A stretch of 64,000 bases of DNA from Geobacter sp. (GTDB lineage: Bacteria > Desulfobacterota > Desulfuromonadia > Geobacterales > Pseudopelobacteraceae): contig PJFB01000003.1 of NCBI GenBank assembly GCA_003574895.1, forward strand, positions 248,001 through 312,000. Direction: 5' to 3'. The notes beneath the pieces were generated by a model. That model ran no database searches, was not told the DNA's origin, and saw nothing but the letters and a program-made list of their open reading frames with translations. A program made the position numbers and the translations under genes. Below are positions 1 to 12,145 of this stretch, piece by piece; the first letter of the stretch is position 1; each line of letters starts with the position of its first letter.

Positions 1-1230
1 CTGGCAACCCGCCATGATCTGCCTTTCGAGTCCATGCGTATTGACGTGAAGGAATTGGCGGCACAACGGGGCCTCAACCTGGAGGATGCCGGACGGCGGG
101 CGCGCATCGCCTTTTTCGAAGAGCTGCGGGAAAAATGGCGGGCAACCGCGGTTGCCCTGGCACACCATGCCGATGACCAGGCTGAAACCGTTCTGATGCG
201 CCTGATGCGGGGCTCCGGCCCAAGCGGGCTTAGCGGCATGCAATACCGAAATGACCGAGGTTTCATTCGCCCCATGCTGGACATCACCAGGGCCGAGATC
301 GAAAACTACCTGAAAGAGCGAGGATTGACCTGGCGCGAGGACGCCAGCAACAGCGATGGCGATTTCCTGCGCAACCGCATCCGCCATGAGTTGCTGCCGC
401 TTTTGGAAGGGTACAATCCTGCCATCCGGCAACGACTGGGCATAACCGCTGCCTTGCTGGCAGATGAAGACGTACTGTTGGATCAGTTAGCGGAAAAGGC
501 CGTGATGCGCGCCTGCTCGGCAAACGACCAAGGCCTGGCCTGTGACATTTCCCTCCTGGCAGCAGAACCTGCAGCACTGCGGCGCAGGGTTTTCCGCCTG
601 GCCCTGGAACGGCTGGCGGGCAATCTGGATCATTTCACCAGCCGGCATATCAAGTCCCTTGAGCTGCTGTCCGACTCGTCCAGGCCCAATGCAACCCTGA
701 ACCTGCCCCAGGGGATAACGGCCATAAGAGAGTACGGGACACTCCTGCTCAAGCGTGCATCCGCTTCCTCGCCATGCGCCAACTCAAGCAATAAGCCACT
801 GCATCCCTCCCCTCCCCTCCAAGGAGCTGCGGGGGCCGATCCTGAAATGCGCATCATCACCGGACCAGGCGTTTACGAGATCCCAAACGGCGGCCGTCTG
901 ACCATCAGCACTGTTCAGGCAGCACTGGCGGACCTGTCCCATCTGCCTGCCGACACCGCTGTATTCGACCTTGACCAAGCCCCATTTCCATGGCACGTCC
1001 GCACCTTCCAGCCGGGCGATCGCATTGTCCCCTTTGGTATGAGCGACAGCAAAAAGGTCAAGGAGATCTTCATAGAGGCCAAAATCCCCCTTGCCCGACG
1101 CAGACAGATCCCCCTGGTTTTCAGTAACGATACCTTGATCTGGGTCTGTGGCCTGCGCACCTCCCATCTGTCGCGGGTAAGCAGCCTGTCATCCAATCTT
1201 GTCAGCGCAGTTTTCTCCCAAAGCGGATGA
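1..1230 (+). CDS. tilS: tRNA(Ile)-lysidine synthase, 5' end outside window
   Basis: The reading frame is open from the first base, so the true start and the N-terminal ATP-pyrophosphatase loop lie upstream; 409 codons are visible. TilS ligates lysine to C34 of the CAU-anticodon tRNA(Ile) so that it reads AUA. The visible part keeps the family segment HHADDQAETVLMRLMRG, the FLRNRIRHELLPLL segment that follows the catalytic domain, and a C-terminal substrate-binding domain with PGDRIVPFGM and KKVKEIFIEAKIPLARR, all typical of TilS. It ends in TGA 97 bp before ftsH, the neighbour usually seen in Geobacter-type genomes and many Firmicutes. Family assignment is firm; the exact start cannot be judged. 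Confidence 0.93.
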   Translation: MATRHDLPFESMRIDVKELAAQRGLNLEDAGRRARIAFFEELREKWRATAVALAHHADDQAETVLMRLMRGSGPSGLSGMQYRNDRGFIRPMLDITRAEIENYLKERGLTWREDASNSDGDFLRNRIRHELLPLLEGYNPAIRQRLGITAALLADEDVLLDQLAEKAVMRACSANDQGLACDISLLAAEPAALRRRVFRLALERLAGNLDHFTSRHIKSLELLSDSSRPNATLNLPQGITAIREYGTLLLKRASASSPCANSSNKPLHPSPPLQGAAGADPEMRIITGPGVYEIPNGGRLTISTVQAALADLSHLPADTAVFDLDQAPFPWHVRTFQPGDRIVPFGMSDSKKVKEIFIEAKIPLARRRQIPLVFSNDTLIWVCGLRTSHLSRVSSLSSNLVSAVFSQSG

Positions 1231-1326
1231 GACTCCACCCGTCAATTAACTTGTAAATATGCATATAAAATGCTAGTTATAAATGTTTGAACGCTGCTTA
1301 AAGCTCATTCCATTACGGGGGTTACC

Positions 1327-3177
<1,851 letters not shown>

Positions 3178-3178
3178 A

Positions 3179-4396
3179 TTGAGCATTACCCCGTCCAGCC
3201 GCTTCTCGGCCAGGTTACTGGCTATTGCCACACCCGCCGACGCGGGGCGGGAACTGAATCGTGTCAGGGTAGACGCCGCCGGCATCGCCAGGATGGCATC
3301 CAGGATGTTCACACGCTGTGTGCATCTCAGCGAACTGCGTTGCCACCAGGCCAAGATCCTCAAGCGGGAAATGCTCTTGCTGGGCGGAGAAGCAGCCATG
3401 GCAAGCAGCACCGTTGCCGACGGCATTGATGGTATCAACCTCATCCTGATCGGCACCGACGAACAGCTTCAGCAGCTTTGTAGCAAGCTCATGCAGCAAT
3501 CCTTCGAACTTCCGGCCCTGGCAGCGGAGCTGGAAGTTCTCCTGGCAAACGCTTCCGTCTCGCCAAAATCCTGGAAAACCGCCCGTCGCGAATTGGCATT
3601 GACGCGCCCGCTCATCATGGGGATTCTCAATGTGACGCCCAATTCCTTTTCCGACGGAAATCGTTTTTTTGACCCTGGGCATGCTATCGACAGGGCATTG
3701 GAGATGGTTGAGCAGGGAGCCGACATCATTGATATCGGCGGCGAAAGCACCCGCCCTGGAGCAGAGCCGGTGGAAACGGCTGAAGAACTGCGCCGTGTGA
3801 TCCCGGTTCTCAAAGAACTGGACGGCAAAATCGCCTGCGCCATCTCGATCGACACCTGGAAGAGCCGGGTTGCCCGGGAAGCCCTGGCTGCCGGAGCCGA
3901 AATCATCAACGACATCAGCGGCTTCACCTTCGACGGAGAGATGGCCGCACTGGCGGCAAGTACCGGCGCCGGGGCGGTTTTGATGCATACGCGGGGAACA
4001 CCTGATGTAATGCACAAGGATACACGCTATGACGACCTGCTGGGTGAGATTACAAATGGTCTGAAAAGTTCAGTTCAGCTGGCTGAGACCGCGGGGGTCG
4101 AACGGTCAAGACTAGCCGTCGATCCGGGAATCGGTTTTGCCAAGGACGCGGCTGCCAATCTCGAAGTACTGCGCCGCCTGCGGGAGTTCCAGTGCCTTGG
4201 GTTGCCGATCCTGTCAGGCACATCCCGGAAATCCTTTATCGGCACGACCCTGGGGAGAGACACGGGCGATAGATCTTACGGCACTGCCGCGACAGTAGCC
4301 CTGGCAATCGCCAACGGAGCAGCCATTCTGCGAGTGCATGATGTCCGCGAAATGAAGGATGTGGCCGACATGACCCATGCCATTTTAAACGGTTGA
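3179..4396 (+). CDS. folP: Dihydropteroate synthase with N-terminal extension
   Basis: Condenses 6-hydroxymethyl-dihydropterin diphosphate with p-aminobenzoate in folate synthesis. The C-terminal 265 residues are a complete TIM-barrel DHPS: the first signature LIMGILNVTPNSFSDG at about 142, the second DIIDIGGESTRPGAEPV, then SIDTWKS and a late GTSRKSFIG loop. About 135 extra N-terminal residues precede it. They look like a small independent domain and make the protein longer than the usual 270-290; I recall similar long forms in Geobacter relatives but cannot verify this here. The likely start is TTG at 3179, one base after the ftsH stop; an internal start cannot be excluded. Part of the ftsH-tsaE run. 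Confidence 0.93.
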   Translation: MSITPSSRFSARLLAIATPADAGRELNRVRVDAAGIARMASRMFTRCVHLSELRCHQAKILKREMLLLGGEAAMASSTVADGIDGINLILIGTDEQLQQLCSKLMQQSFELPALAAELEVLLANASVSPKSWKTARRELALTRPLIMGILNVTPNSFSDGNRFFDPGHAIDRALEMVEQGADIIDIGGESTRPGAEPVETAEELRRVIPVLKELDGKIACAISIDTWKSRVAREALAAGAEIINDISGFTFDGEMAALAASTGAGAVLMHTRGTPDVMHKDTRYDDLLGEITNGLKSSVQLAETAGVERSRLAVDPGIGFAKDAAANLEVLRRLREFQCLGLPILSGTSRKSFIGTTLGRDTGDRSYGTAATVALAIANGAAILRVHDVREMKDVADMTHAILNG

Positions 4397-4479
4397 ATGC
4401 GGTGCACATAACTCGCCTGAGTGCTATACTTGCATCTTAACCGCTGCACGCCGCACACCGCCCTATTTGAGACAAGCCC

Positions 4480-5265
4480 ATGCCCGAACTTCTGGACAGC
4501 TTTTCCTTACTGGATCTCTGTGACATCCTTATCGTGACTGTCCTGGTATACCAGCTCGCGCTTCTCCTGAAAAAGGAAACAGCCGTCAGGGTACTCATTG
4601 TTCTGTTGATCTTTTTCATTACTTTCTACCTTTCCCTTTTTTCGGGCTTTTATTCCACCACTTGGCTGTTGCGCAACACTTTTTCCTCATCGCTGGTCAT
4701 CTTGGCGATCATCTTCCAGGGAGACATCCGCAGGGCACTGCTGGCGACCGGGCGGCGGCAAACCGAGCCCAGCATCAGCGACGAAGCATCCGAAACCGTG
4801 GAAGAGCTGATCAAAGCAGTCAGTGAGATGGCTACGAAACAGATCGGCGCCTTGATCGTTATTGTCCGCCAGATGCCCATAGATCATCTTCTGGAGATCG
4901 GTACGGAGATCGATGCCAAGGTCACAAGTGAATTGCTCAACTCCATTTTTCTGCCCTACTCCCCTATCCATGACGGTGCGGTAATCATCCAGAAAGGGAA
5001 ACTGACCAAGGCAGGCTGCCTGCTGCCACTATCCCAGAATCCGGACATCTCCAAGAGCTTTGGCACAAGGCACCGTGCCGCCCTGGGTTTGTCGGAGATG
5101 GTGGATGCCATGATCATGGTTGTTTCCGAGGAAACCGGCAAGATATCACTGGTGCATGATGGCAAGATCAATTACGATGTAGAGCCATCCGAGATACGCA
5201 CTATGCTCAGAAAGACCTTTGACGGCAAACAGCCGCCAAGAAGCGCCGTCACGGGAGAAGCATGA
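4480..5265 (+). CDS. dacA: Diadenylate cyclase, CdaA/DacA type
   Basis: Makes the second messenger c-di-AMP from two ATP. Hydrophobic helices occupy roughly residues 12-75, as in CdaA, followed by a DisA_N (DAC) domain with the catalytic HDGAVII motif and GTRHRAALG (the RHR motif). Length (261 aa) fits CdaA. The start ATG at 4480 lies 83 bp after folP. The stop overlaps the ATG of the YbbR gene (ATGA), and glmM comes next. The cdaA-cdaR-glmM order is the well-known Firmicute arrangement, in which CdaR and GlmM modulate CdaA; the same linkage here suggests the same control in a Gram-negative host. Confidence 0.93.
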   Translation: MPELLDSFSLLDLCDILIVTVLVYQLALLLKKETAVRVLIVLLIFFITFYLSLFSGFYSTTWLLRNTFSSSLVILAIIFQGDIRRALLATGRRQTEPSISDEASETVEELIKAVSEMATKQIGALIVIVRQMPIDHLLEIGTEIDAKVTSELLNSIFLPYSPIHDGAVIIQKGKLTKAGCLLPLSQNPDISKSFGTRHRAALGLSEMVDAMIMVVSEETGKISLVHDGKINYDVEPSEIRTMLRKTFDGKQPPRSAVTGEA

Positions 5266-5699
5266 CCATGGCATCACCGGCTTCGGATATATTCAGGCGG
5301 TGCTGCACGCGCAACCTGAAGCTCAAGCTTCTGAGCCTGATGGTTGCATGCTGCATATGGGGCTTGACGTCATTCTCGCGCAAGACCCACGTCGAGCTCA
5401 ACCTGCCGGTGCAATTGCAGAATGTGCCAAGCGGTTATGCCCAGGCTTCGCAGTTGCCTAGCGAAATCCGCTTCACCTTGTCCGGGCCAACGCTTTTGAT
5501 CGAGGGGGCACGACGGTCAAATAGGGCCTTTAAGCTCGATCTGCGAGGTATCGGTCCCGGCAGAACCCTTTTCCCGCACCTGGAATCCAGCCTGAAATTG
5601 CCGGATGGGGTCAAGGTCACCAGCATCTCTCCGGCTTCACTGGAAATAAACCTGGTAAAGACGCAAATCAGACAATCGGAAGGAGATCAGCATCCGTGA
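5262..5699 (+). CDS. ybbR: YbbR-domain protein, CdaR-like
   Basis: A 145-residue protein with one N-terminal hydrophobic anchor (about residues 19-38) and a single YbbR-like beta domain ([17 protein letters not shown] near the start, [17 protein letters not shown] near the end). CdaR proteins usually carry three or four YbbR repeats; this short form has one. It overlaps dacA by four bases at the 5' end, and its TGA overlaps the GTG start of glmM, so the three are translationally coupled. By position it probably modulates the diadenylate cyclase at the membrane; that is inference from the Firmicute system. Confidence 0.85.
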   Translation: MTMASPASDIFRRCCTRNLKLKLLSLMVACCIWGLTSFSRKTHVELNLPVQLQNVPSGYAQASQLPSEIRFTLSGPTLLIEGARRSNRAFKLDLRGIGPGRTLFPHLESSLKLPDGVKVTSISPASLEINLVKTQIRQSEGDQHP

Positions 5700-7054
5700 A
5701 AAAACTATTCGGCACCGACGGGGTACGAGGCGTAGCCAATGTCTATCCAATGACGATCGAGATGGCCATGCAGTTGGGACGGGCAGCGGCCTATATCTTC
5801 AAGAGCACCAACAAACGGCGGCACCGCATCGTGATCGGCAAGGACACCCGCCTCTCCGGGTATATGCTGGAAAACGCACTGGTGGCCGGCATCTGCTCCA
5901 TGGGTGTGGATGTGTTGCTGGTGGGACCGCTCCCCACGCCGGGTATCGCCAACATCACCTCCTCCATGCGGGCCGATGCCGGCGTTGTTATCTCAGCTTC
6001 CCACAATGCCTTCCAGGACAACGGCATCAAGTTCTTTTCCGCTGACGGCTTCAAACTGCCTGACGAGATCGAACTGAAGATCGAACGCCTGATCGAAACC
6101 AACAAGATCGACTCGCTGCGGCCCACGGCCACCGAGGTTGGCAAGGCCTTCCGCATCGACGATGCCGCCGGCCGCTACATCGTCTACCTGAAAAACACCT
6201 TTCCCCAGGACATGGATCTCTCGGGACTCAAGATCGTGTTGGACTGCGCCAACGGCGCCGCCTACAAGGTGGCTCCGGCGGTCTTCGAGGAACTGGGGGC
6301 CGAGGTGGTCCCCTTAGGGGTCAAGCCGAACGGCACCAATATCAACGCCGGCTTCGGTTCCCTCCACCCGGAGGTGATCAGCGAGGCGGTCAAGCAGCAT
6401 CGCGCCGATATCGGTATTGCCCTGGATGGCGACGCCGACCGGGTCATCGTGTGCGACGAATTCGGCAACGAGGTTGACGGCGACCATATCATGGCCATCT
6501 GCGCCACGGACATGATCAAGCGCAACGTGCTCAAACAGAACACCCTGGTGGCCACAGTGATGAGCAACATGGGCCTGGATATCGCCGTCAGGAAGGCAGG
6601 CGGCAAGATCGTGAAGACCGCCGTGGGCGACCGATATGTGGTCGAGGAGATGCGTAACGGCGGTTACAACCTGGGTGGCGAGCAATCCGGGCACATGATC
6701 TTCCTGGATTACAATACCACCGGCGACGGTATCCTGTCCGCCCTGCAACTGCTGGCCGTCATGCGCCGCGAAGGGAAACCGCTCTCCGAGCTGGCCGAAG
6801 TGATGATCCCGTTGCCGCAGGTGCTGGTCAATACCCGCGTGAGCGAGAAAAAGGACATCATGACCATCGAACCGGTGGCAAAAGCCATTCGCGATGTGGA
6901 ATCAAAATTGGGCAACGAGGGACGTGTACTGATCCGCTATTCCGGCACCGAACCGCTGTTGCGTGTCATGCTGGAAGGGCAGGACAAGTATGAAATCACC
7001 AGCTGGGCCAATGAGATCGCCGATCTTGTGAAACAGCACCTCGGGGAAAGATAG
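5696..7054 (+). CDS. glmM: Phosphoglucosamine mutase
   Basis: Interconverts glucosamine-6-phosphate and glucosamine-1-phosphate for UDP-GlcNAc, feeding peptidoglycan and LPS. All family landmarks are present in 452 residues: N-terminal [10 protein letters not shown], the phosphoserine loop [13 protein letters not shown] (serine 102), the metal loop LDGDADRVI, the sugar loop [10 protein letters not shown] and the C-terminal phosphate site [13 protein letters not shown]. The start is GTG at 5696, overlapping the YbbR stop. Its place directly after dacA-ybbR matches the Firmicute cluster, where GlmM binds and inhibits CdaA. Confidence 0.97.
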   Translation: MKKLFGTDGVRGVANVYPMTIEMAMQLGRAAAYIFKSTNKRRHRIVIGKDTRLSGYMLENALVAGICSMGVDVLLVGPLPTPGIANITSSMRADAGVVISASHNAFQDNGIKFFSADGFKLPDEIELKIERLIETNKIDSLRPTATEVGKAFRIDDAAGRYIVYLKNTFPQDMDLSGLKIVLDCANGAAYKVAPAVFEELGAEVVPLGVKPNGTNINAGFGSLHPEVISEAVKQHRADIGIALDGDADRVIVCDEFGNEVDGDHIMAICATDMIKRNVLKQNTLVATVMSNMGLDIAVRKAGGKIVKTAVGDRYVVEEMRNGGYNLGGEQSGHMIFLDYNTTGDGILSALQLLAVMRREGKPLSELAEVMIPLPQVLVNTRVSEKKDIMTIEPVAKAIRDVESKLGNEGRVLIRYSGTEPLLRVMLEGQDKYEITSWANEIADLVKQHLGER

Positions 7055-7063
7055 GAATCGATC

Positions 7064-7783
7064 ATGGCAAAACTGGGATTAAACGTCGATCACGTGGCAA
7101 CCGTGCGCCAGGCCCGCGGCGGAGTGGAGCCCGATCCGGTCATTGCGGCCGCCATAGGCGAACTGGCCGGTGCCGAAGGGATCACCATCCACCTGAGGGA
7201 GGACCGCCGCCACATTCAGGATCGTGACCTGGAGATCATGCGGCAAACGGTCAAGACCAAGCTCAATCTTGAGATGGCCGCCACCCAGGAAATGGTGCGC
7301 ATCGCCCTCAGGATCAAACCGGAGCAGGTCACGCTGGTACCGGAGAAACGGCTGGAGCTGACCACAGAGGGGGGGCTGGACGTTATCCTCAACCTCAAGA
7401 CCATCACCGACAGCGTTAAGCGGCTGCACGACGGCGGCATTTCCGTCAGCCTCTTTGTGGACCCCAATCAGGAACAGATCAAGGCAGCCAACAAGACCGG
7501 AGCCGATTATATCGAGATTCACACCGGAGCTTATGCCGAAGCCTTTAATACGGCCGACATGGGACATGAACTGGAAAAGATCGATACAGCCATCAAGCTG
7601 GCCGCCAAGATCGGTCTGGGGATCAACGCCGGCCACGGCCTGAACTACGTCAACATCAAGCCCATCGCATCCCTGGGCGGCATCGAGGAATACAACATCG
7701 GCCATTCGATCATCTCCCGGGCCGTGCTGGTTGGCCTCGACCGGGCGGTAAAGGACATGGTGGAGTTGATCAAGTATTCATGA
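7064..7783 (+). CDS. pdxJ: Pyridoxine 5'-phosphate synthase
   Basis: Last step of the DXP-dependent vitamin B6 route: joins 3-amino-2-oxopropyl phosphate and 1-deoxyxylulose 5-phosphate to pyridoxine 5'-phosphate. The 239 residues are a full PdxJ barrel, starting [17 protein letters not shown], then [14 protein letters not shown], and ending with [14 protein letters not shown] and [12 protein letters not shown]. The start ATG at 7064 is nine bases after glmM. The TGA overlaps the acpS start (ATGA), and pdxJ-acpS pairing is very common in Proteobacteria. Confidence 0.97.
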   Translation: MAKLGLNVDHVATVRQARGGVEPDPVIAAAIGELAGAEGITIHLREDRRHIQDRDLEIMRQTVKTKLNLEMAATQEMVRIALRIKPEQVTLVPEKRLELTTEGGLDVILNLKTITDSVKRLHDGGISVSLFVDPNQEQIKAANKTGADYIEIHTGAYAEAFNTADMGHELEKIDTAIKLAAKIGLGINAGHGLNYVNIKPIASLGGIEEYNIGHSIISRAVLVGLDRAVKDMVELIKYS

Positions 7784-8160
7784 TCTACGGCATCGGCACT
7801 GACATCGTCTCCATCGAACGCTTTCAGCGTTTCGTCGACCAGGGCAATACATCCCTGCTGCACCGGCTTTTCACAGCACAGGAATATGAGTTGTGCAGCT
7901 CCAGAAAGGATGCCGCCGCCTGCTTCGCCGCCCGCTTCGCCGCCAAGGAGGCCTTTCTGAAAGCGCTCGGCAGCGGCCTGAGGGACGGCATGTCCTGGAA
8001 GGAAATGGAAGTGGTGAAAGACGGACAAGGGAAACCGGAATTGACCCTATCCGGCACTGCATCGGAAATATTCGGCAAGAAGAGTCTGGACAAGATCTAT
8101 TTATCCCTGTCCCATGATGGGGGTCATGCAATTGCAATGGTGGTTCTGGAGGCGCTATGA
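7780..8160 (+). CDS. acpS: Holo-[acyl-carrier-protein] synthase
   Basis: Transfers 4'-phosphopantetheine from CoA to the serine of apo-ACP. The 126-residue protein has the two family motifs: [12 protein letters not shown] at the N terminus (Mg-binding Asp) and [16 protein letters not shown] in the middle (Glu/Lys). It overlaps pdxJ by four bases, and its own TGA overlaps the ATG of nnr, so translation is coupled through all three. Normal length, no oddities. Confidence 0.96.
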   Translation: MIYGIGTDIVSIERFQRFVDQGNTSLLHRLFTAQEYELCSSRKDAAACFAARFAAKEAFLKALGSGLRDGMSWKEMEVVKDGQGKPELTLSGTASEIFGKKSLDKIYLSLSHDGGHAIAMVVLEAL

Positions 8161-9743
8161 AAGTTGTTACCGCACATACCATGCAGGAGATCGACAAACG
8201 GGCCATTGAGGAGCTCGGCATCCCAGGGCTGACTCTGATGGAAAATGCCGGCCGCTGTTGTGTGGAGTCGATTGTCTCCGAATTCGGGCTCAAGGGCAAT
8301 AACAGGGCTGTGATCATTGCCGGCAAGGGCAACAACGGCGGCGACGGTTATGTCGTTGCCCGCCTGCTCAAACAAAAAGGGTGGACCGTCAAGGTCTATA
8401 TTTTGGCCGATCAGGACCAGATCTCCGGTGATGCCGCCGTAAACCTGGCAAAACTAACCCCTGACATGATCAATTTCTGCCCCCACGAAGGGCAGCTTAC
8501 GGCCCTGCACCTGGATGATATCTTCCAGGCCGACGTGATCGTTGACGCCATGTTGGGAACCGGTCTGCGCAGCGATGTCACTGGTGTCTACCGAGAGGCG
8601 ATAGAACTGCTCAACTCTTCGGGCCGACCGATCCTGGCTGTGGACATTCCATCGGGCATCCACGGGACTACCGGCAGGGTACTGGGAGAGGCGGTACGAG
8701 CCTATATCACCGTTACCTTTGCCTTTGCCAAACTGGGACATGTACTATATCCGGGCGCAGAACATACCGGCAGGCTGACTGTGGTGGATATCGGCATTCC
8801 GCCCCAGCTGATGGAAACGGTCATGGGCTATGATTTCCTCAACCAGGATTTCATTCGCCCCCTGTTGCGCCGCCGTGACAGGCAGGCGCACAAAGGTCAT
8901 TTCGGGCATTGTCTGATCATCGCCGGTTCGCCCGGCAAGACCGGTGCCGCCTCACTCTCCGCCAACAGCGCAGTCCGGGCCGGTTCGGGGCTCGTTACCC
9001 TGGCGGTCCCCGAGAGCCTGAACCATATCCTGGAGGTCAAGACCACCGAGGCCATGACGGTGCCGCTACCGGATTCGGGCAGCGGCTACCTGTCAAGCCA
9101 AGCCTTTCCAACCATCGAAAAACTGCTCTCCGGCAAGGATGCACTGGCTATCGGCCCGGGCATCGACCGAAACCCCGGAACGGTTGCCCTGGTTCAGACC
9201 TTGCTTGAATCTGCGGATATCCCCATGGTCCTGGATGCCGATGCCCTGAATGCTCTGGCAGAAGACATTACCGTCCTGAAGCGCAAAAAATCAGCCAACG
9301 TAGTCCTTACCCCGCACCCGGGAGAAATGGCCCGCTTGCTTGGCACCTCCGTCCCTGACGTGGAGGCGGTTCGCATCTCGCTAGCCCAGGAATTTGCACG
9401 CAACTACGGCATCTATCTGGTACTCAAGGGAGCCCGCACCATTATTGCCACACCGCAAGGCACGGCCGCCATCAACAGCAGTGGCAATCCCGGCATGGCA
9501 ACCGGCGGCATGGGGGATGTGCTGACCGGCATCATCGCTTCGCTGCTGGGGCAAGGCTATTCCGCCGGAGATGCCTGCCGCCTGGGGGTCTTTATCCATG
9601 GCTACTCGGCCGACCTGGTGGCCGAAGACAAGGGTGAAATCGGCATCAGCGCCGTGGATGTCCAGGAGAGGCTGCCCTATGCCTTCAACAAGATGCTGAA
9701 AAACACCTTGCTCTCCAATCTGAGCATGTTTGGTATAATGTAA
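8157..9743 (+). CDS. nnr: Bifunctional NAD(P)H-hydrate epimerase/dehydratase
   Basis: Repairs hydrated NADH and NADPH. The N-terminal YjeF_N epimerase domain (about residues 1-215) carries [19 protein letters not shown] and [10 protein letters not shown]. The C-terminal carbohydrate-kinase-like dehydratase domain (about 230-510) has [20 protein letters not shown], the ADALNAL loop, [13 protein letters not shown] and [16 protein letters not shown]. At 528 aa both halves are complete. The start ATG at 8157 overlaps acpS. A CBS-domain gene and tsaE follow; the nnr-tsaE neighbourhood is common in bacteria. Confidence 0.95.
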   Translation: MKVVTAHTMQEIDKRAIEELGIPGLTLMENAGRCCVESIVSEFGLKGNNRAVIIAGKGNNGGDGYVVARLLKQKGWTVKVYILADQDQISGDAAVNLAKLTPDMINFCPHEGQLTALHLDDIFQADVIVDAMLGTGLRSDVTGVYREAIELLNSSGRPILAVDIPSGIHGTTGRVLGEAVRAYITVTFAFAKLGHVLYPGAEHTGRLTVVDIGIPPQLMETVMGYDFLNQDFIRPLLRRRDRQAHKGHFGHCLIIAGSPGKTGAASLSANSAVRAGSGLVTLAVPESLNHILEVKTTEAMTVPLPDSGSGYLSSQAFPTIEKLLSGKDALAIGPGIDRNPGTVALVQTLLESADIPMVLDADALNALAEDITVLKRKKSANVVLTPHPGEMARLLGTSVPDVEAVRISLAQEFARNYGIYLVLKGARTIIATPQGTAAINSSGNPGMATGGMGDVLTGIIASLLGQGYSAGDACRLGVFIHGYSADLVAEDKGEIGISAVDVQERLPYAFNKMLKNTLLSNLSMFGIM

Positions 9744-9779
9744 CTATCTGAATGGTGTAAATTAACAAGGAGATCATCT

Positions 9780-10232
9780 ATGCAAACCGTTGCAGATATC
9801 ATGACTAAAGACGTAGTAACCGTAAAGCCCGAAACCACCATACGCCAGTTGGCCGAGATTTTCGAAACAAGGCGTTTCGGCACCCTGCCGGTTATTGATG
9901 ACGATGGCAACCTGGTTGGAATCGTGACCGAATCGGACTTGGTGGAACAAGGGAAGAATCTGCACATACCCACGGTAATTTCGGTGTTTGACTGGGTAAT
10001 CCCCCTGGAGGGTGAACGGACCCTGGAGCGCGAACTGCAAAGGATGACCGCCCAGACGGTCGGTGAGATTTACACAAAAGATATCAAGACAGTCGCCCCT
10101 TCCGAAGGGATCAGCTCCGCAGCCGACGTCATGAGCAACAACAAGCTGCACGCCTTGCCGGTGACCGTGGCTGGAAAACTGGTGGGGATCGTATCCCGCA
10201 TCGATATCATTCGCAATATGATACCAACATGA
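9780..10232 (+). CDS. Two-CBS-domain protein
   Basis: 150 residues made almost entirely of two CBS motifs (TVADIMTKDVVTV at the start, then VGEIYTKDIKTV at about residue 85; each ends with a LPVIDDDGNLVGIVTESD-like or LPVTVAGKLVGIVSRID-like strand). CBS pairs bind adenosine nucleotides or other ligands and usually gate a partner. No effector domain is fused, so the target is unknown; it may act as a small adenylate sensor. AAGGAG lies before the ATG at 9780, and the gene overlaps tsaE by four bases. Confidence 0.85.
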   Translation: MQTVADIMTKDVVTVKPETTIRQLAEIFETRRFGTLPVIDDDGNLVGIVTESDLVEQGKNLHIPTVISVFDWVIPLEGERTLERELQRMTAQTVGEIYTKDIKTVAPSEGISSAADVMSNNKLHALPVTVAGKLVGIVSRIDIIRNMIPT

Positions 10233-10723
10233 AGCGCTTGGTAATTCTCTCCTGCTCGCCTGGAGAGACCGAAGCAATGGGGCGGCAGCTGGGCTCCATT
10301 CTGCCCCGTGGGAGCCTGGTTGCGTTACGTGGCGAATTGGGGGGCGGCAAAACATGTTTTACCTGCGGCATCGCAAGTGCGGCCGCGCCTGAAAGCGCTC
10401 ACCTGGTGGCAAGTCCCACCTTTGCCATAATGAACGAATATCCAGGCACTGTCCCGGTTTATCATTTCGACTTTTACCGACTGTCCGGCGATAACGAAAT
10501 CGCCGAACTTGGTTTTGAAGAATATCTGCAGGGTGATGGCATCTGTATTATCGAATGGTCCGAGCGCCTGGAAGAGCTGTTGCCCAAGGATCATCTGGCT
10601 GTTACCTTCGAACATTGCGGCGATGACCAGCGACGGGTAGTGTTCGAAGCTGCAGGCCAAGAGTCGGAGGCTCTGCTTGCCCGATTTGCCACGTTGGCGA
10701 AATTTAAATTTCCTTTGACCTGA
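10229..10723 (+). CDS. tsaE: t6A tRNA modification ATPase TsaE
   Basis: P-loop protein of the TsaB-TsaD-TsaE complex that makes threonylcarbamoyladenosine at A37 of ANN-decoding tRNAs. The 164 residues have Walker A in the form GELGGGKT (about 32-39), then SPTFAIMNEY, the YHFDFYRL segment and CIIEWSERL, all typical of TsaE. The start ATG at 10229 overlaps the CBS gene stop. It is the last gene of the ftsH run; a 105-bp gap separates it from lysC. Confidence 0.94.
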   Translation: MKRLVILSCSPGETEAMGRQLGSILPRGSLVALRGELGGGKTCFTCGIASAAAPESAHLVASPTFAIMNEYPGTVPVYHFDFYRLSGDNEIAELGFEEYLQGDGICIIEWSERLEELLPKDHLAVTFEHCGDDQRRVVFEAAGQESEALLARFATLAKFKFPLT

Positions 10724-10828
10724 AAGGCCAATTTCTGATATAGAGCTCAGTCACTCTGCAATTTTTGTTCTACTGCACTGTATTCAAGAAATACAAACAG
10801 TATTACTACTCATGCGAAGGAGAGCAGT

Positions 10829-12043
10829 ATGGCACTTGTAGTCCAGAAATACGGCGGTACTTCGGTCGGCACAACCGATCGCATCAAGAATGTCGCCAAA
10901 CGAATCATCAAAACCTATGATGCCGGAAACGATCTGATTGTCGTTGTCTCCGCCATGTCCGGCGAGACCAACAAACTGGTGGCACTGGCCAATGAAATGA
11001 GCGAGATTCCGGACGGCCGCGAATATGATGTGGTTGTTGCCACCGGTGAGCAGGTCACCATAGGTCTTTTGGCCATGCACCTGAAGTCGCTGGGCTACAA
11101 GGCCAAATCATATCAGGGGTGGCAGGTACCCATCGTAACTGACACCACCAGCACCAAGGCCCGTATCGAGAGCATCGATGACAAGAACATCCGGGCGGAC
11201 CTCAAGGATGGGAGCATTGTCATTGTGGCCGGTTTCCAGGGGATTGATGCCGCCGGCAATGTCACCACCCTGGGGCGCGGCGGTTCGGACACCTCGGCCG
11301 TGGCCATTGCAGCTGCGCTCAAGGCAGATGTCTGCGAGATCTACACCGATGTTGACGGCGTCTACACCACTGACCCCAATATCTGCAAGGAAGCCCGCAA
11401 GATAGAGAAAATCTCCTACGACGAAATGCTCGAACTGGCCAGTCTTGGCGCCAAGGTCCTGCAGATCCGCTCCGTGGAGTTTGCCAAGAAATACGATGTG
11501 GACGTACATGTCCGTTCAAGTCTTAACGAAAATACCGGTACCATGGTTACCAGGGAGGATAAGGATATGGAAGGAATTCTCGTTTCAGGGGTAGCATACG
11601 ACAAGAATGAGGCCAAAATCGCCGTCATGGGGGTTCCGGATAAGCCCGGCATTGCAGCCAAAATCCTTACCCCGCTGTCAGATGCCGCCATCTCGGTGGA
11701 TATGATCGTCCAGAATGTCAGTCAAGAGGGAATGACCGACTTCACATTTACCGTAACCAAGGCCGACCTGAAGCAGGCCCTGCTGATTACCAACGAGGTT
11801 GCCAAAGAGGTTCAGGCCAAAGAGGTCATTGCCGATGAAAACATCAGCAAGGTGTCCATTGTCGGATTGGGCATGCGCAGCCACGCAGGCGTTGCCACCA
11901 AGATGTTTTCCGCCCTGGCTGCCAACAATATCAACATCCAGATGATTTCGACCTCCGAAATCAAAGTAGCCGTTGCCATCGACGAAAAGTACACCGAACT
12001 GGCCGTGCGCGTTCTTCATGAAACCTTTGGCCTGGCCGGCTGA
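10829..12043 (+). CDS. lysC: Aspartate kinase
   Basis: First step of the aspartate family pathway (Lys, Thr, Met, diaminopimelate). The 404 residues begin [12 protein letters not shown], contain [16 protein letters not shown], and end with two ACT domains (about 265-400) that normally bind the feedback inhibitors lysine and/or threonine. A strong AAGGAG precedes ATG 10829. Since tsaE ends 105 bp upstream and a terminator follows, lysC may be its own transcription unit. Confidence 0.96.
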   Translation: MALVVQKYGGTSVGTTDRIKNVAKRIIKTYDAGNDLIVVVSAMSGETNKLVALANEMSEIPDGREYDVVVATGEQVTIGLLAMHLKSLGYKAKSYQGWQVPIVTDTTSTKARIESIDDKNIRADLKDGSIVIVAGFQGIDAAGNVTTLGRGGSDTSAVAIAAALKADVCEIYTDVDGVYTTDPNICKEARKIEKISYDEMLELASLGAKVLQIRSVEFAKKYDVDVHVRSSLNENTGTMVTREDKDMEGILVSGVAYDKNEAKIAVMGVPDKPGIAAKILTPLSDAAISVDMIVQNVSQEGMTDFTFTVTKADLKQALLITNEVAKEVQAKEVIADENISKVSIVGLGMRSHAGVATKMFSALAANNINIQMISTSEIKVAVAIDEKYTELAVRVLHETFGLAG

Positions 12044-12066
12044 TCTTTAGAGCTCCCGTTATTGCA

Positions 12067-12105
12067 AAAAGGGGAAAGCGTTTATCGCTCTCCCCTTTTT
12101 TCTTG
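12067..12105 (+). terminator. Rho-independent terminator after lysC
   Basis: GGGGAAAGCG and CGCTCTCCCC form a ten-pair stem with one mismatch around a TTTAT loop, flanked by A-run and T-run (TTTTTT). It closes lysC and, with the A-tract upstream, could also work on the other strand. Confidence 0.9.
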
Positions 12106-12145
12106 AACCAATCATCCTCAACATCACGACTTCAACCATGCCGAC

